Source: JAKQDH01 sp029558835
Lineage (GTDB): Bacteria; Planctomycetota; Phycisphaerae; UBA1845
NCBI GenBank assembly: GCA_035356615.1
Contig: DAOQSN010000004.1
Coordinates: 106,394 to 170,393 of the forward strand
Direction of reading: 5' to 3'
Length of the DNA: 64,000 bases
The notes below the pieces were generated by a model that had not been told where the DNA came from, did no database searches, and saw only the letters and a list, made by a program, of their open reading frames with translations. The translations under genes were made by a program, and so were the position numbers. This document shows positions 43,613 through 53,100 of the stretch, one piece after another (position 1 is the stretch's first letter; each line of letters begins with the position of its first letter).

Positions 43613-44044
43613 GGGGGGATGGGCAGGTCGTCTGTATCCTTCTTTTTGGCAAGTAGTTGCGCGGCAGGTCGGCGGCGCCGGACCGTGCCGCCTAGGTCAG
43701 CGGGGGAGGGGGAGGCGAGCCCGGCTGCCGGCCGAGGACACGGAATCCGCTCCAGGGGCCCCCGTGCTCGATGGGTTTCGGGAGGAACGGGCGGAGGCCG
43801 TGGCGGACTGGGGGCCGCGGGTGCGGCGCCCGGCGGGGCGGCCGCGCCGGTCTTGGCAGTTGCCGGAGGCTTCTCGTTGCCAGGGGGTGCTTCCCATTTG
43901 TGAGGGCGATCGCTGTTGCGGCCGGGGCAGCGGTAGCGGGGCGCGCCCGAGTTGCGTTGTGTAGGTGAGAGGGGCGGGGTGGTGGTGTGCGGCGGTTCGA
44001 CCTGGGTGGCCGGGGTGGATTGGCGGCATGCAGAGGAGGGCCGG

Positions 44045-44644
44045 ATGATGGGTCAGTCCCGGAAAAGCGGCGGAGGGGTGAGGAAGCAGGCGGGGCGGCA
44101 GCCGGCCGCGATGGTGCCGGAGCCTGGGTCGCTGGGGTACGCCGGTGGACCGCTGGCGCCGATCGCGCACGAGCGGGTGGTCGAACTGCCGCGCAGTGAG
44201 GTGTGGAAACTGCTCGCGACGGGCGAGGGGTGGAAGCGGTTCTTCGACGTGGAGGCGCGGATCGAGCTGAGGCCGGGCGGGAAGTTCGAGATTCTGTTCG
44301 ATCCGGACGCGCCGCCCGGTCAGCAGGGCTCCGAAGGCTGCACGGTCTTGAGCTTCCTGCCCGACGAGATGCTGTCGTTTACGTGGAATGCCCCGCCGAA
44401 GTTCGCCCATGCTCGATCGCGGTATACGTGGGTGGTGGTGCGCTTCACAGAGCCGGCGGTGACGCGAACGTTCGTTCGTCTCGATCACTTGGGTTTCGCC
44501 GAGCAGGCGGCCGACAATCCCGATCACCGCGCCGAATGGGAAGAGGTGCGGGCGTACTTTCAGCGGGCGTGGGGTATGGTGCTCGACAAGATGAAAGAGC
44601 AGGAGAGCAAGGGAGCAGAGGAGGAAGTAGAGAGGAGAGAGTAG
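44045..44644 (+). CDS. SRPBCC/AHSA1-family protein
   Basis: 199 residues; the Gly/Arg-rich start is followed by a START/SRPBCC-like fold (IAHERVVELPRSEVWKLLAT, WKRFFDVEARIELRPGGKFE, VLSFLPDEMLSFTWNAPPKF, RLDHLGFAEQAADNPDHRAE). The repeated hydrophobic-aromatic pattern and the C-terminal long helix match AHSA1 (activator of Hsp90 ATPase)-like proteins, which bind hydrophobic ligands. The ATG at 44045 has GAGGAGG upstream. Target unknown. It lies between the element and the restriction-modification gene. Confidence 0.75.
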   Translation: MMGQSRKSGGGVRKQAGRQPAAMVPEPGSLGYAGGPLAPIAHERVVELPRSEVWKLLATGEGWKRFFDVEARIELRPGGKFEILFDPDAPPGQQGSEGCTVLSFLPDEMLSFTWNAPPKFAHARSRYTWVVVRFTEPAVTRTFVRLDHLGFAEQAADNPDHRAEWEEVRAYFQRAWGMVLDKMKEQESKGAEEEVERRE

Positions 44645-44922
44645 AGAGCAGACCTGGCGCGCGGGGCGCTTGGTGTGGGGGTTCGGGGCGGCGCGTGGGT
44701 TGAAGGGGGCGCGGCGTGGTGACCCAGCAAGGGGTGGGTCGGAGAGGCGCAGCGACACGCGGTGCGTACAAGCCGGCTGGCGTGCGAGCTTGGAGGGGGC
44801 TGGGCTGGTACCGGAGGGCAATGATTGGCGCGAGCGGAACGGCCGGCGTTGGGTGCTTGCCCTCGGGCCTCGGGAGTGTATCCTCACGCCGGTGCGGTGG
44901 CGTGCTGGCAAGGTGGACTGAC

Positions 44923-47900
44923 ATGGCGAAGCGAACTTCGGGCGTTACGGGGAGTACTGCCGGAAGCGATGCAAGGTCGGTTGCGCAGCGCACGGTCGAA
45001 GAGTATCTGAATGAGTTGCGAGCAATTCGGGCGAGCGGGGCGGGGGTAGCCGAAATCTCGTATTACCCTGCCCTGGCCAATCTCTTCAATGCCGTCGGGA
45101 AGACCCTGAAGCCCAGGGTCCGCTGCGTGATGAATCTGAAACAGCAGGGGGCGGGGATGCCCGACGGCGGACTTTTCACCGCCGACCAGTTCCGGCGTCA
45201 GGCCGAGGGGCCGCCGGCGCCCGACCAGCTTCCCGCGCGGGGAGCCATCGAGGTCAAGAGTACCAAGCCGGGCGTTGAGGCGATTGCGGCCAGCCAACAG
45301 GTCAGGGACTACCTGAGGCGGTACGGGATCGTCGTCGTAACGAACCTGCGCGAGTTCCTGATCGTCGAACGGGGGCCGGGCGGAGGGGCACTGGGGCGCG
45401 AGTCGTATGCGCTGGCTGATGGTGAAGAGGACTTCTGGCGTGACAAGGTTGCTCACCCGCGTGCGACGGCCGAGCGACGCGGCGAGGCGTTCGTTGAGTT
45501 CCTGAGACGTGCGTGCCTGCATGCGGCGCCGCTGGTGAACCCGAAGGATGTGGCTTGGTTCCTGGCATCGTACGCCCGCGATGGTCTGCGTCGCGTGGAG
45601 GAGCGGAAGGACCTGGCCGCGCTCCAGGCGATCCGTGTTGCCCTGGAAGACGCGCTGGGGATGAAGTTCACGGGTGAGAAGGGCGAGCACTTCTTCCGAT
45701 CGACGCTGGTGCAGACGCTGTTTTACGGAGTGTTTTCGGCGTGGGTGCGCTGGCATAAGGACAAGCCGGGTCCACAGGCGAAGTTCGACTGGCGCACGGC
45801 CGAGTGGTGCCTGCACGTACCGTTCATCAGGACGTTGTATGAGGAAATCGCGAAGGCAAGCCGGCTGGGGCCGCTGGGGCTGGTGGAGGTGCTGAACTGG
45901 GCGGCGGGCGTGCTGAATCGGGTGGACCGCGGGGAGTTCTTCAGCCGCTTCGAGGATGAACACGCGGTCCAGTACTTCTATGAGCCGTTTCTGGAGGCTT
46001 ACGATCCGGAGTTGCGCAAGGCGCTGGGCGTCTGGTACACACCGCGTGAAATTGTGAGGTATCAGGTAGCGCGGGTCGACCAAGTGCTGCGCGAGGAACT
46101 CGCGCTGCCGGACGGGCTGGCGGACCCGAACGTCGTCGTCCTGGACCCCTGCTGCGGGACGGGAGCGTATCTGGTGGAGGTGTTGACCGGCATTGCGAAC
46201 ACCCTGCGAGACAAGGGCGGCGACGCGCTGGTGGCTTCTGACCTGAAGCAAGCCGCCATGCACCGGGTGTTCGGGTTCGAGATTCTGCCCGCTCCGTTTG
46301 TGGTGTCTCACCTGCAACTCGGGCTGATGTTGCAGGCGCAGGGAGCGCCCCTGTCGCACGAGGCAGGTGAGCGTGTGGGCGTGTATCTGACGAACGCACT
46401 CACGGGTTGGGAGCCGCCGAAGGGGCCGAAACAGCACCTCATGCACTTCATTGAACTCGAACAGGAGCGCGATGCTGCCGAGCAGGTCAAGCGCGACAAG
46501 AAGATCCTCGTGGTGCTGGGCAACCCACCGTACAATGCGTTCGCGGGGGTCAGCCCGGAAGAAGAAAAGGGGCTGGTCGAACCCTACAAGGTCAACCTGA
46601 ACAAGCCCGCCAGCGCCGGAGGGTGGGGTATTAGGAAATTCAACCTTGATGACCTGTACGTTCGGTTTTTCCGGCTGGCCGAGCGGCGCATCGCCGAAAT
46701 GAGCGGCGAAGGCGTGGTGTCCTTCATCTCGAACTTTTCGTATCTGGGCGACCCGTCCTTTGTGGTCATGCGGGAGCGATTTCTGTCCGAGTTCGACAAG
46801 CTCTGGTTCGATTGCCTGAACGGCGACAGCCGGGAGACGGGGAAGCTGACGCCGCAGGGGAAGCCTGATCCGTCCGTGTTCTCGACGGAGCAGAACCGAG
46901 AGGGCATCCGGGTAGGGACGACCGTCTGCGTCATCGTACGCAAGCCCAAGCGAGATAAGAAACCCACCGTCCGCTTTCGGCATTTCTGGGGTGTGCACAA
47001 GCGTTCCGATCTGCTCAAGAGCATCAAGGCCAGGAACATCAACCGGGCGTACACTGTCGCGGCGCCGTCTGTCCAGAACCGTCATTCCTTCCGCCCCGAG
47101 AACGTGGCGGCACACTACGGGGAGTGGCCGAGCGTGGTGGAGTTGTGTGCGTTGCCACCGTCGAATGGCCTGATGGAGAAGCGAGGTGGAGCGCTGGTTG
47201 ACATGGACCGGGATGCCCTGGAAGCCCGGATGCGGGATTACTTCGATCGCGAGCTCGATTGGGATAGCTACAGGGCACGACAGACAGCCTTGACGCGGAA
47301 CATGGCGGCGTTCAATGCACGCGAGGCCAGAGCGAAGGCGCTTGCCACGGAAGGGTTCCGTGGGGATCGGATATGCAGGTACGGGGTTCGCCCGTTCGAC
47401 CAGCGCTGGTGCTATTATACAGGTGTGAATCCCGTTTGGAATCGGGCACGCCCTGCGCTGTGGGCCCAACTGTGGGCGGGGAACCGGTTTCTGACTACTC
47501 GATTCCGATCGAGTTCAGACACGGAAGGGCACCCGTTCGGGTTCACTTCCGTTTTGATCGATGACCATTACATCGTACCCGATGCGGTTGCCATACCACT
47601 GTCCTTACTTAACGGGGATAGGTTGTCCCAGCGAGATCAGGCAACCTTGTTCGACGTAACGGGAGACCGTCCTTCCCGATGCAGGGCGACGGGCAACCTC
47701 TCTAAGGCCGCCCGCGTGTTCCTGAGCGCGCTGCGCGTCAAAGACCCCGACGCCGATGTTGATACCGCCGCCCTTGTATGGATGCACGCCCTGGCAATTG
47801 GGTACAGCCCCGCGTATTTGGCTGAGAATGCCGACGGCATCCGACGTGATTGGCCGCGCATCCCGCTGCCGAATGATCGTAAGTGGCTGCAGGTGTCGGC

Positions 47901-48489
47901 GACACTCGGCGAGCGAGTCGGAGCTTTGCTGAACACCGAAGCCGACGTGCCGGGTGTGACGGCCGGGAAGGTGGCCCCGCTGTTCAAGAGTCTGGGGGCC
48001 GTCGCCAAGGCCGGAGGAGGGCAGCTTGATGTCACGGGGGACCACTTGTTGGTGACGGCCGGTTGGGGTCACAAGGGCAAGGACGGCGTGACCATGCCGG
48101 GCAAGGGCAGGGTCGTGGAGCGTCAGTACAGCGAAGCGGAGGCCAAGGCCCTGGCCGCGGAGGCGACGGCACGCGGGATGGCGGTGCAGGATGTGCGGCG
48201 TTTGCTGGGGGAAGCGACGCTGGACGTCTATCTGAACGAGACGGCGTACTGGCGTAACATTCCCTTGAACGTCTGGAACTATTACATCGGCGGGTACCAG
48301 GTCATTAAGAAGTGGCTGAGCTACCGCGAACACGACGTGCTTGGACGGGCCCTGAAGCCGGAGGAGGCACGCGAGGTCACGAGCATCGCCCGGCGTATCG
48401 CTGCCATTATCCTCCTCCAGTCCGCGCTCGATGAGAACTACCACAAAGTGAAGGCGGCTCCCTACGCCTGGGCGAGAACGCAGGGATGA
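44923..48489 (+). CDS. Single-chain restriction-modification enzyme (type IIG/ISP-like)
   Basis: 1188 residues. The N-terminal third has a PD-(D/E)xK-like nuclease pattern: Asp81 in GMPDGGLF and Glu110-x-Lys112 in GAIEVKS. The middle holds an N6-adenine methyltransferase: motif I VLDPCCGTGAYLVEVL near 406-421, and motif IV NPPY (534-537) in LGNPPYNAFAG. The C-terminal ~500 residues should carry the target-recognition domain. There is no DEAD-box helicase, unlike full type ISP enzymes. AAGGTGG precedes the ATG. It would methylate its own site and cut unmodified foreign DNA; no separate specificity or methylase gene is seen. Confidence 0.85.
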   Translation: MAKRTSGVTGSTAGSDARSVAQRTVEEYLNELRAIRASGAGVAEISYYPALANLFNAVGKTLKPRVRCVMNLKQQGAGMPDGGLFTADQFRRQAEGPPAPDQLPARGAIEVKSTKPGVEAIAASQQVRDYLRRYGIVVVTNLREFLIVERGPGGGALGRESYALADGEEDFWRDKVAHPRATAERRGEAFVEFLRRACLHAAPLVNPKDVAWFLASYARDGLRRVEERKDLAALQAIRVALEDALGMKFTGEKGEHFFRSTLVQTLFYGVFSAWVRWHKDKPGPQAKFDWRTAEWCLHVPFIRTLYEEIAKASRLGPLGLVEVLNWAAGVLNRVDRGEFFSRFEDEHAVQYFYEPFLEAYDPELRKALGVWYTPREIVRYQVARVDQVLREELALPDGLADPNVVVLDPCCGTGAYLVEVLTGIANTLRDKGGDALVASDLKQAAMHRVFGFEILPAPFVVSHLQLGLMLQAQGAPLSHEAGERVGVYLTNALTGWEPPKGPKQHLMHFIELEQERDAAEQVKRDKKILVVLGNPPYNAFAGVSPEEEKGLVEPYKVNLNKPASAGGWGIRKFNLDDLYVRFFRLAERRIAEMSGEGVVSFISNFSYLGDPSFVVMRERFLSEFDKLWFDCLNGDSRETGKLTPQGKPDPSVFSTEQNREGIRVGTTVCVIVRKPKRDKKPTVRFRHFWGVHKRSDLLKSIKARNINRAYTVAAPSVQNRHSFRPENVAAHYGEWPSVVELCALPPSNGLMEKRGGALVDMDRDALEARMRDYFDRELDWDSYRARQTALTRNMAAFNAREARAKALATEGFRGDRICRYGVRPFDQRWCYYTGVNPVWNRARPALWAQLWAGNRFLTTRFRSSSDTEGHPFGFTSVLIDDHYIVPDAVAIPLSLLNGDRLSQRDQATLFDVTGDRPSRCRATGNLSKAARVFLSALRVKDPDADVDTAALVWMHALAIGYSPAYLAENADGIRRDWPRIPLPNDRKWLQVSATLGERVGALLNTEADVPGVTAGKVAPLFKSLGAVAKAGGGQLDVTGDHLLVTAGWGHKGKDGVTMPGKGRVVERQYSEAEAKALAAEATARGMAVQDVRRLLGEATLDVYLNETAYWRNIPLNVWNYYIGGYQVIKKWLSYREHDVLGRALKPEEAREVTSIARRIAAIILLQSALDENYHKVKAAPYAWARTQG

Positions 48490-48594
48490 CGTGCCGGCGA
48501 AGCCCTGCACGGAGAGGCTAGGGATCCACGCGTGAAAACCGCTGCGGCGCCCGGAGCCACGCTGAGTAGGACCCCCCAAAGAGGAAAGGAGTCG

Positions 48595-48691
48595 GGTGGC
48601 ATGCCCAAGCCGAAGGCGCCGGCATGTTGTTGTGGAAAGCGGGCCTGCACCTGCGGCAGAGCATGGCGGCGCTGCGCTTGGCCATGCCACC
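48595..48691 (+). repeat. 97-bp palindromic repeat, full copy
   Basis: Starts GGTGGCATGCCCAAGCCGAA and ends GCTTGGCCATGCCACC, with a variable centre. Same length and orientation as 31358-31454. It occupies most of the 300-bp gap between the restriction-modification gene and wecB (convergent). Confidence 0.8.
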
Positions 48692-48786
48692 CTGACCCAA
48701 CTCTCAGTTTCCCTGTTGCGTAGACCCGCCTGGCCCCAACGCCCAGCCACTCCCTCACGGTCGCGGTTCGGATCGGGTAGGCGGAG

Positions 48787-49887
48787 TCAGGAGCTGGGAT
48801 TCCGGGCCAGGATGCCCGCGATGCGTTGGGCGGCCTTGCCGTCCCAGAGGGCGGGGGTGGCGCGGCCGTTGACGGCCGTGGCGCGGCAGCGGCGGTAAGC
48901 GGCCAGGATGCGGGCGGGGTCGGAGCCGACCAGCGTGCTCGTGCCGGAGGTCAGCGTGATGGGCCGCTCTGTGTTCTCACGCAGGGTCAGGCACCAGACG
49001 CCGAGGATCGTGGTCTCTTCCTGGATGCCGCCGGAGTCGGTGAGGACGACGGCCGCCCGGCCCATCAGCTTCAGAAAGTCCAGATACCCGAGCGGCTCAG
49101 TCACGCGCAGGCCGGGCAGGCTGTGCCAGCGGTCCGCGAGGCCGTGCCGATCGAGCATGCTACGCGTGCGCGGATGCACGGGGATTACGGTCGGCAGGTC
49201 GGCCTGAATCTCGGCGAGGGCGTCGGTGATGCGGGCGAGCGCGGCCGCGTCATCGACGTTGGCCGGCCGGTGCAGCGTGACGACGTTGTACGCGCCGGGG
49301 GTGAGGTCGAGGCGCTGCAGGATGTTCGATTGCTCCGCTCGCTCGCGGTGGGTGCGCAGCGTGTCGATCATCACGTTGCCGACGTGGTGCATCTTCTCGG
49401 GGGCGATGCCTTCACGCGTGAGGTTCTCGATGCCGCTGGGCTCGCTGACGAAGAGCAGGTCGGAAATGCTGTCGGTCAGGATGCGGTTGATCTCTTCGGG
49501 CATGGTGCGGTCGAAGCTGCGCAGGCCGGCCTCGACGTGGCCGACCTTCACACCCAGCTTGACGGCCACCAGTGAGCAGGCGATCGTGCTGTTCACGTCG
49601 CCGACGACGATGACCCAGTCGGGTCGATGTTCGATGATGACCGGCTCGAAGCGCCGCATGATCTCGGCGGTCTGCGCGGCGTGGCTGCCGGAGCCGACTT
49701 CGAGGTTAATGTCCGGCACGGGGATGCCGAGCTGGCGGAAGAACAGGTTGGACATGTTGTCATCGTAGTGCTGGCCGGTGTGGACGAGGAGCGGAGTAAT
49801 CTCGGGGTGGTCCTGGTAGGCGCGCATGAGGGGCGCGATCTTCATGAAGTTGGGTCGGGCCCCGCAGACGTTGAGGATTTTCAACAT
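48787..49887 (-). CDS. wecB: UDP-N-acetylglucosamine 2-epimerase
   Basis: 366 residues, the normal size of the non-hydrolysing epimerase that interconverts UDP-GlcNAc and UDP-ManNAc. Motifs: GARPNFMKIAPLMRA, VHTGQHYDDNMS, VVGDVNSTIAC, KVGHVEAGLRSFDRTMPEEI, TLHRPANVD, LTDSGGIQEE. ATG 49887 is the family N-terminus (LKILNVCGARP); the longer frame is not conserved. It lies next to the exosortase locus, consistent with making a ManNAc-type sugar for surface polysaccharide. Confidence 0.95.
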   Translation of the reverse strand: MLKILNVCGARPNFMKIAPLMRAYQDHPEITPLLVHTGQHYDDNMSNLFFRQLGIPVPDINLEVGSGSHAAQTAEIMRRFEPVIIEHRPDWVIVVGDVNSTIACSLVAVKLGVKVGHVEAGLRSFDRTMPEEINRILTDSISDLLFVSEPSGIENLTREGIAPEKMHHVGNVMIDTLRTHRERAEQSNILQRLDLTPGAYNVVTLHRPANVDDAAALARITDALAEIQADLPTVIPVHPRTRSMLDRHGLADRWHSLPGLRVTEPLGYLDFLKLMGRAAVVLTDSGGIQEETTILGVWCLTLRENTERPITLTSGTSTLVGSDPARILAAYRRCRATAVNGRATPALWDGKAAQRIAGILARNPSS

Positions 49888-50106
49888 GGGTGCACACGCC
49901 TCCGCGACCGCGTCTTGTGATACACACACAGCAATCGCCGACCGCCTGCAGCGTCGTCCCCCCGCGGGCGACGTAGTTGCAGACGGGGCCGTGAAAGGCC
50001 CACATCGGCCGCGGGCGGCCGACAGCGCGGGTCTGTCGGTTGCCTTGGCCTATCGCCTGTCTACGTCGGCCGCGGGGTGCCGACGGTACAGCCACGTCGG
50101 CCTACG

Positions 50107-53100
50107 CTACGGACTGCGATCCGCCGACGCATGAGTCGAGGTCAGCAGTCGTTCAATCTCCGCACGTTCCGCGTCGCTGAGCACCTGGTGCTGCTGATCC
50201 AGCGTCAGGGCCTCGTTCAGCCGGGCCTGGGCATCCGCGTACTGGTTCTGTCGGACGAGCACCCGCCCCAGGTGAAGCAGGGCTTGCGCCCGCGTGGCCG
50301 GCACGGTTTCCGTGAGGCTGACGCAGCGTTCGAGGTCCTCTCGGGCGGCATCCAGGCGGCCGAGCGTGGTCAGGATCACGCCACGGGTATCGAGTAAGTG
50401 CGGGTCGTCCGGATAGCGGGCGACACCTTTGTCGGCCAGCGTGAGGGCCTCCTCAGGGCGTTGCAGGTGTTCATGGAGAATCCACGCCAGGTCGTTGAGT
50501 GCCTGGGCGTGGTAGGGTTCGCGGGCGAGCGCCTGGCGATAGGCGTCGGCGGCCGCGTCGAGCCGACCCAGTAGATAAGCGACCTGGGCCTGCTGGACGT
50601 AGCCGTTGGCGCGGTCGGGCTGGAGGTCGGTAACGGTGCGCAGCAGATCAACGGCCACGTGGAGGTGCTGCTGCTGCTCCGGCTTGCCTTGGGCGGCCGT
50701 CACCAGCAGGCTGGCGCCGAGCTCCAGCAATGCCGGGTCGAGCGTGCGGGGTCGTCCGTCGGGGTCCAGGAGGGCCGCGATGAGCGTGGGCCATTCGCCC
50801 TGCTCGGCCCAGGTCCGGAAGCACTCGGCGAGGACACGCGGGTCCTGCGGGGCAAGCTGTTGTAGTTCGGCGAGGACGGCGTTTACCGCGGCCGTGTCAC
50901 CGGCGCCGCGGCACAAGCGGACCAGCGCGAGGCGTGCCTTGAGGCTTTGCCGGCCGGCTTCGGTTCGGCAAAACTCCTCGAGGCGGGTGCGGGCCGCCTT
51001 GGTGTCCCCGGTGGCGGCGAGCGCGTTGGCCTGCATGGCGCAGGTGGTGTCGTCGTGGGGGTAGAGGGTGAGGGTCTCGTTGATGAGACGTAGCGCGCCG
51101 TCGAGGTCCTTGCGGTTGATGGCCGCCTGGGCAAGCACCTGCCGAGCGGGCAGGCTGGCGGGGTCGCTGCGTAGTACGGCCTCGGCGAGGGTGAGGGCCT
51201 CGTCGCTGTTGCCTTTGTCCAGTTCCATGACGGCCTGGAGCGCGCGCAGGTTGGTGTCCTGCGGGTTAGTACCAATGGCGCGCTGGAGCCGGGCGTAGGC
51301 GTCGTCCGCCCCGCCGAGATCGGGGGCGGTGCGGATGAGCAGGTCCCAGGCGGGCACGTTGTGGGGATCTCGCTCGACCAGTTCCTGGAGGAGGCTGACG
51401 GCTTCGCGTCGGTCCGCCGGCGACGGTGCGGTGGCCAGTTTGACGGCGCGCAGGAGGTGCACCTGCGGATCATCGGGTTCGGCCGTGAGCAGGTCGGCGA
51501 GGCGCGCCTCGCCCTCCTGGCGTTGCTGCGGATCGCGGGCGTAGAGCAAGGCCTCCACGAGCATTCGGTGGAGGGAAGGATCGTCTGGGGCTTGGTTCAG
51601 TCCCTGACGGAGAGCGGCGAGCGTCCGGTCCGGGCGGCCTGCGCGGCGGTAGAAGGCGGCGAGGGCGCCCCAGCCGTCGGCGGGTTGTGCGGCCAGTTCA
51701 GGGAGGCGTGCGTAGTCCTGCTCGGCTTCGTCGAGGCGTCCGCTGCCGGCGAGGAACTGGGCACGTTGCAGACGCGCGCTGAATGCGTCGGCGTGTTCCA
51801 CGGCGGCGTTCAGCAGGGCAAGCGCTTCCGTTTGCCGGCCTTCGGCTTGCAGGATGCGCACCTGGACGGCACGAAACAAAGCGTCGTTCTGCGCGTCGGC
51901 GGCTTCGCGGAGCAGGGTCAAGGCCCGCTCCGCATCGCCGTTGTGGCGGTAGGTCCACCAGGCGAGCACCAGGCGGGCGCCGGCGTCGGCAGGATCATCC
52001 GTAAGGCGGCGTTCCAGTCCGGTCAGGGCCTGCTCGTAGTTTTCGAGGGCCAGGGCGACATTGATGCGGTGGGCACTCAAAGCGGGGGCTGCGCGCGGGA
52101 AGCGATTGAGTACGATCTCCGCGTCGCGGTAGCGTGCCTGTTTCTGCAGGGTCGTGAGGAGACGGGCGGCCACGCTGAGGTCGCGGGGGTCGGCGTCGGC
52201 ACAGCGCTGGTAGAGGTCGGCGGCTTGTGCGGCCCGTCCGAGGCGTTCGTTCAGTTCACCGAGTGCGAGGACGGGCTCGGGCAGGTCGGGATGGGCGCGG
52301 ACGAAATCGGCGAGCAGCGTTTCGGCCTCGGCGGCATGGGCGGTCCAATCCGCCTGTGTCAGCCAGAGGCGTACCTGCTCCGTGCGCCAGCGTGCCCCGC
52401 GGTCGCCTTCGATGCGGCGCAGGTCATCAACGAGGACCTGGGCCCGCGCGGGGTCGGCGAGCACCTCCGGCAGACGCAACAGGGCCAGGCGCGGGGGCAC
52501 CTGCTGCGGGTCCAGCCGGGCAAGTTCCTCAAGGAACGCAACGCCGTCGGCCCGGGCGGGGGAGTCGAGCAGGAGCCGGGCGAGCGTCAGTTGGGCCGTG
52601 CGGCGTTGATCGGCGGTCAGCGGCGTGTCGGGCTCGACGGCGAGGAGTTCGCTGCGAAGCTGCTCCCGGCGCAGGTGGGCGGCTTCCGGTGAGCCGTGCT
52701 TCTGCTCGAACTCCGCCTGTGCCAGGCGTGCCCACAGCCGGGCGGCTCCCTGCGTGGCGGCTACGGCTTCCTGCAGGGTGCGGCGGGCGGCGTCAGGCTG
52801 GTCGGCAAGGACTTGCAGACCGGCCATCAGGATGCGCGGGGCGGCCAGGTCCGGCTGTCGGGCGACCGCCCGCGCACACGCCTCAATACCTTCGGTCCAG
52901 CGCTGCTGTCGCTGATAAAGGGTCGCCAGTTGGAGGGCAGCCTCGAGGGGGTGGTCACCGGAGGCGAGAACCTGCTCGAGCGCGTCGATCCCGCGTCCCA
53001 TGCCATCCTCGGAGGTGGCGAGGCGGGCCTGCAATGTGACAATGCGTGTCACTGCGGGATGGTCGGCGCGCAACGTGGTGAGTTCGTCGGCGAGCTGCGT

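Noticed and set aside
44884..47469. 861-codon open frame opposite the restriction-modification gene
   Set aside because: It is the antisense shadow of a gene with clear motifs in a GC-rich genome; His/Arg/Gln-rich with no domain or ribosome site.
51361..52692. 443-codon plus-strand frame within the TPR gene
   Set aside because: Antisense of regular TPR repeats; no start signal and no family.
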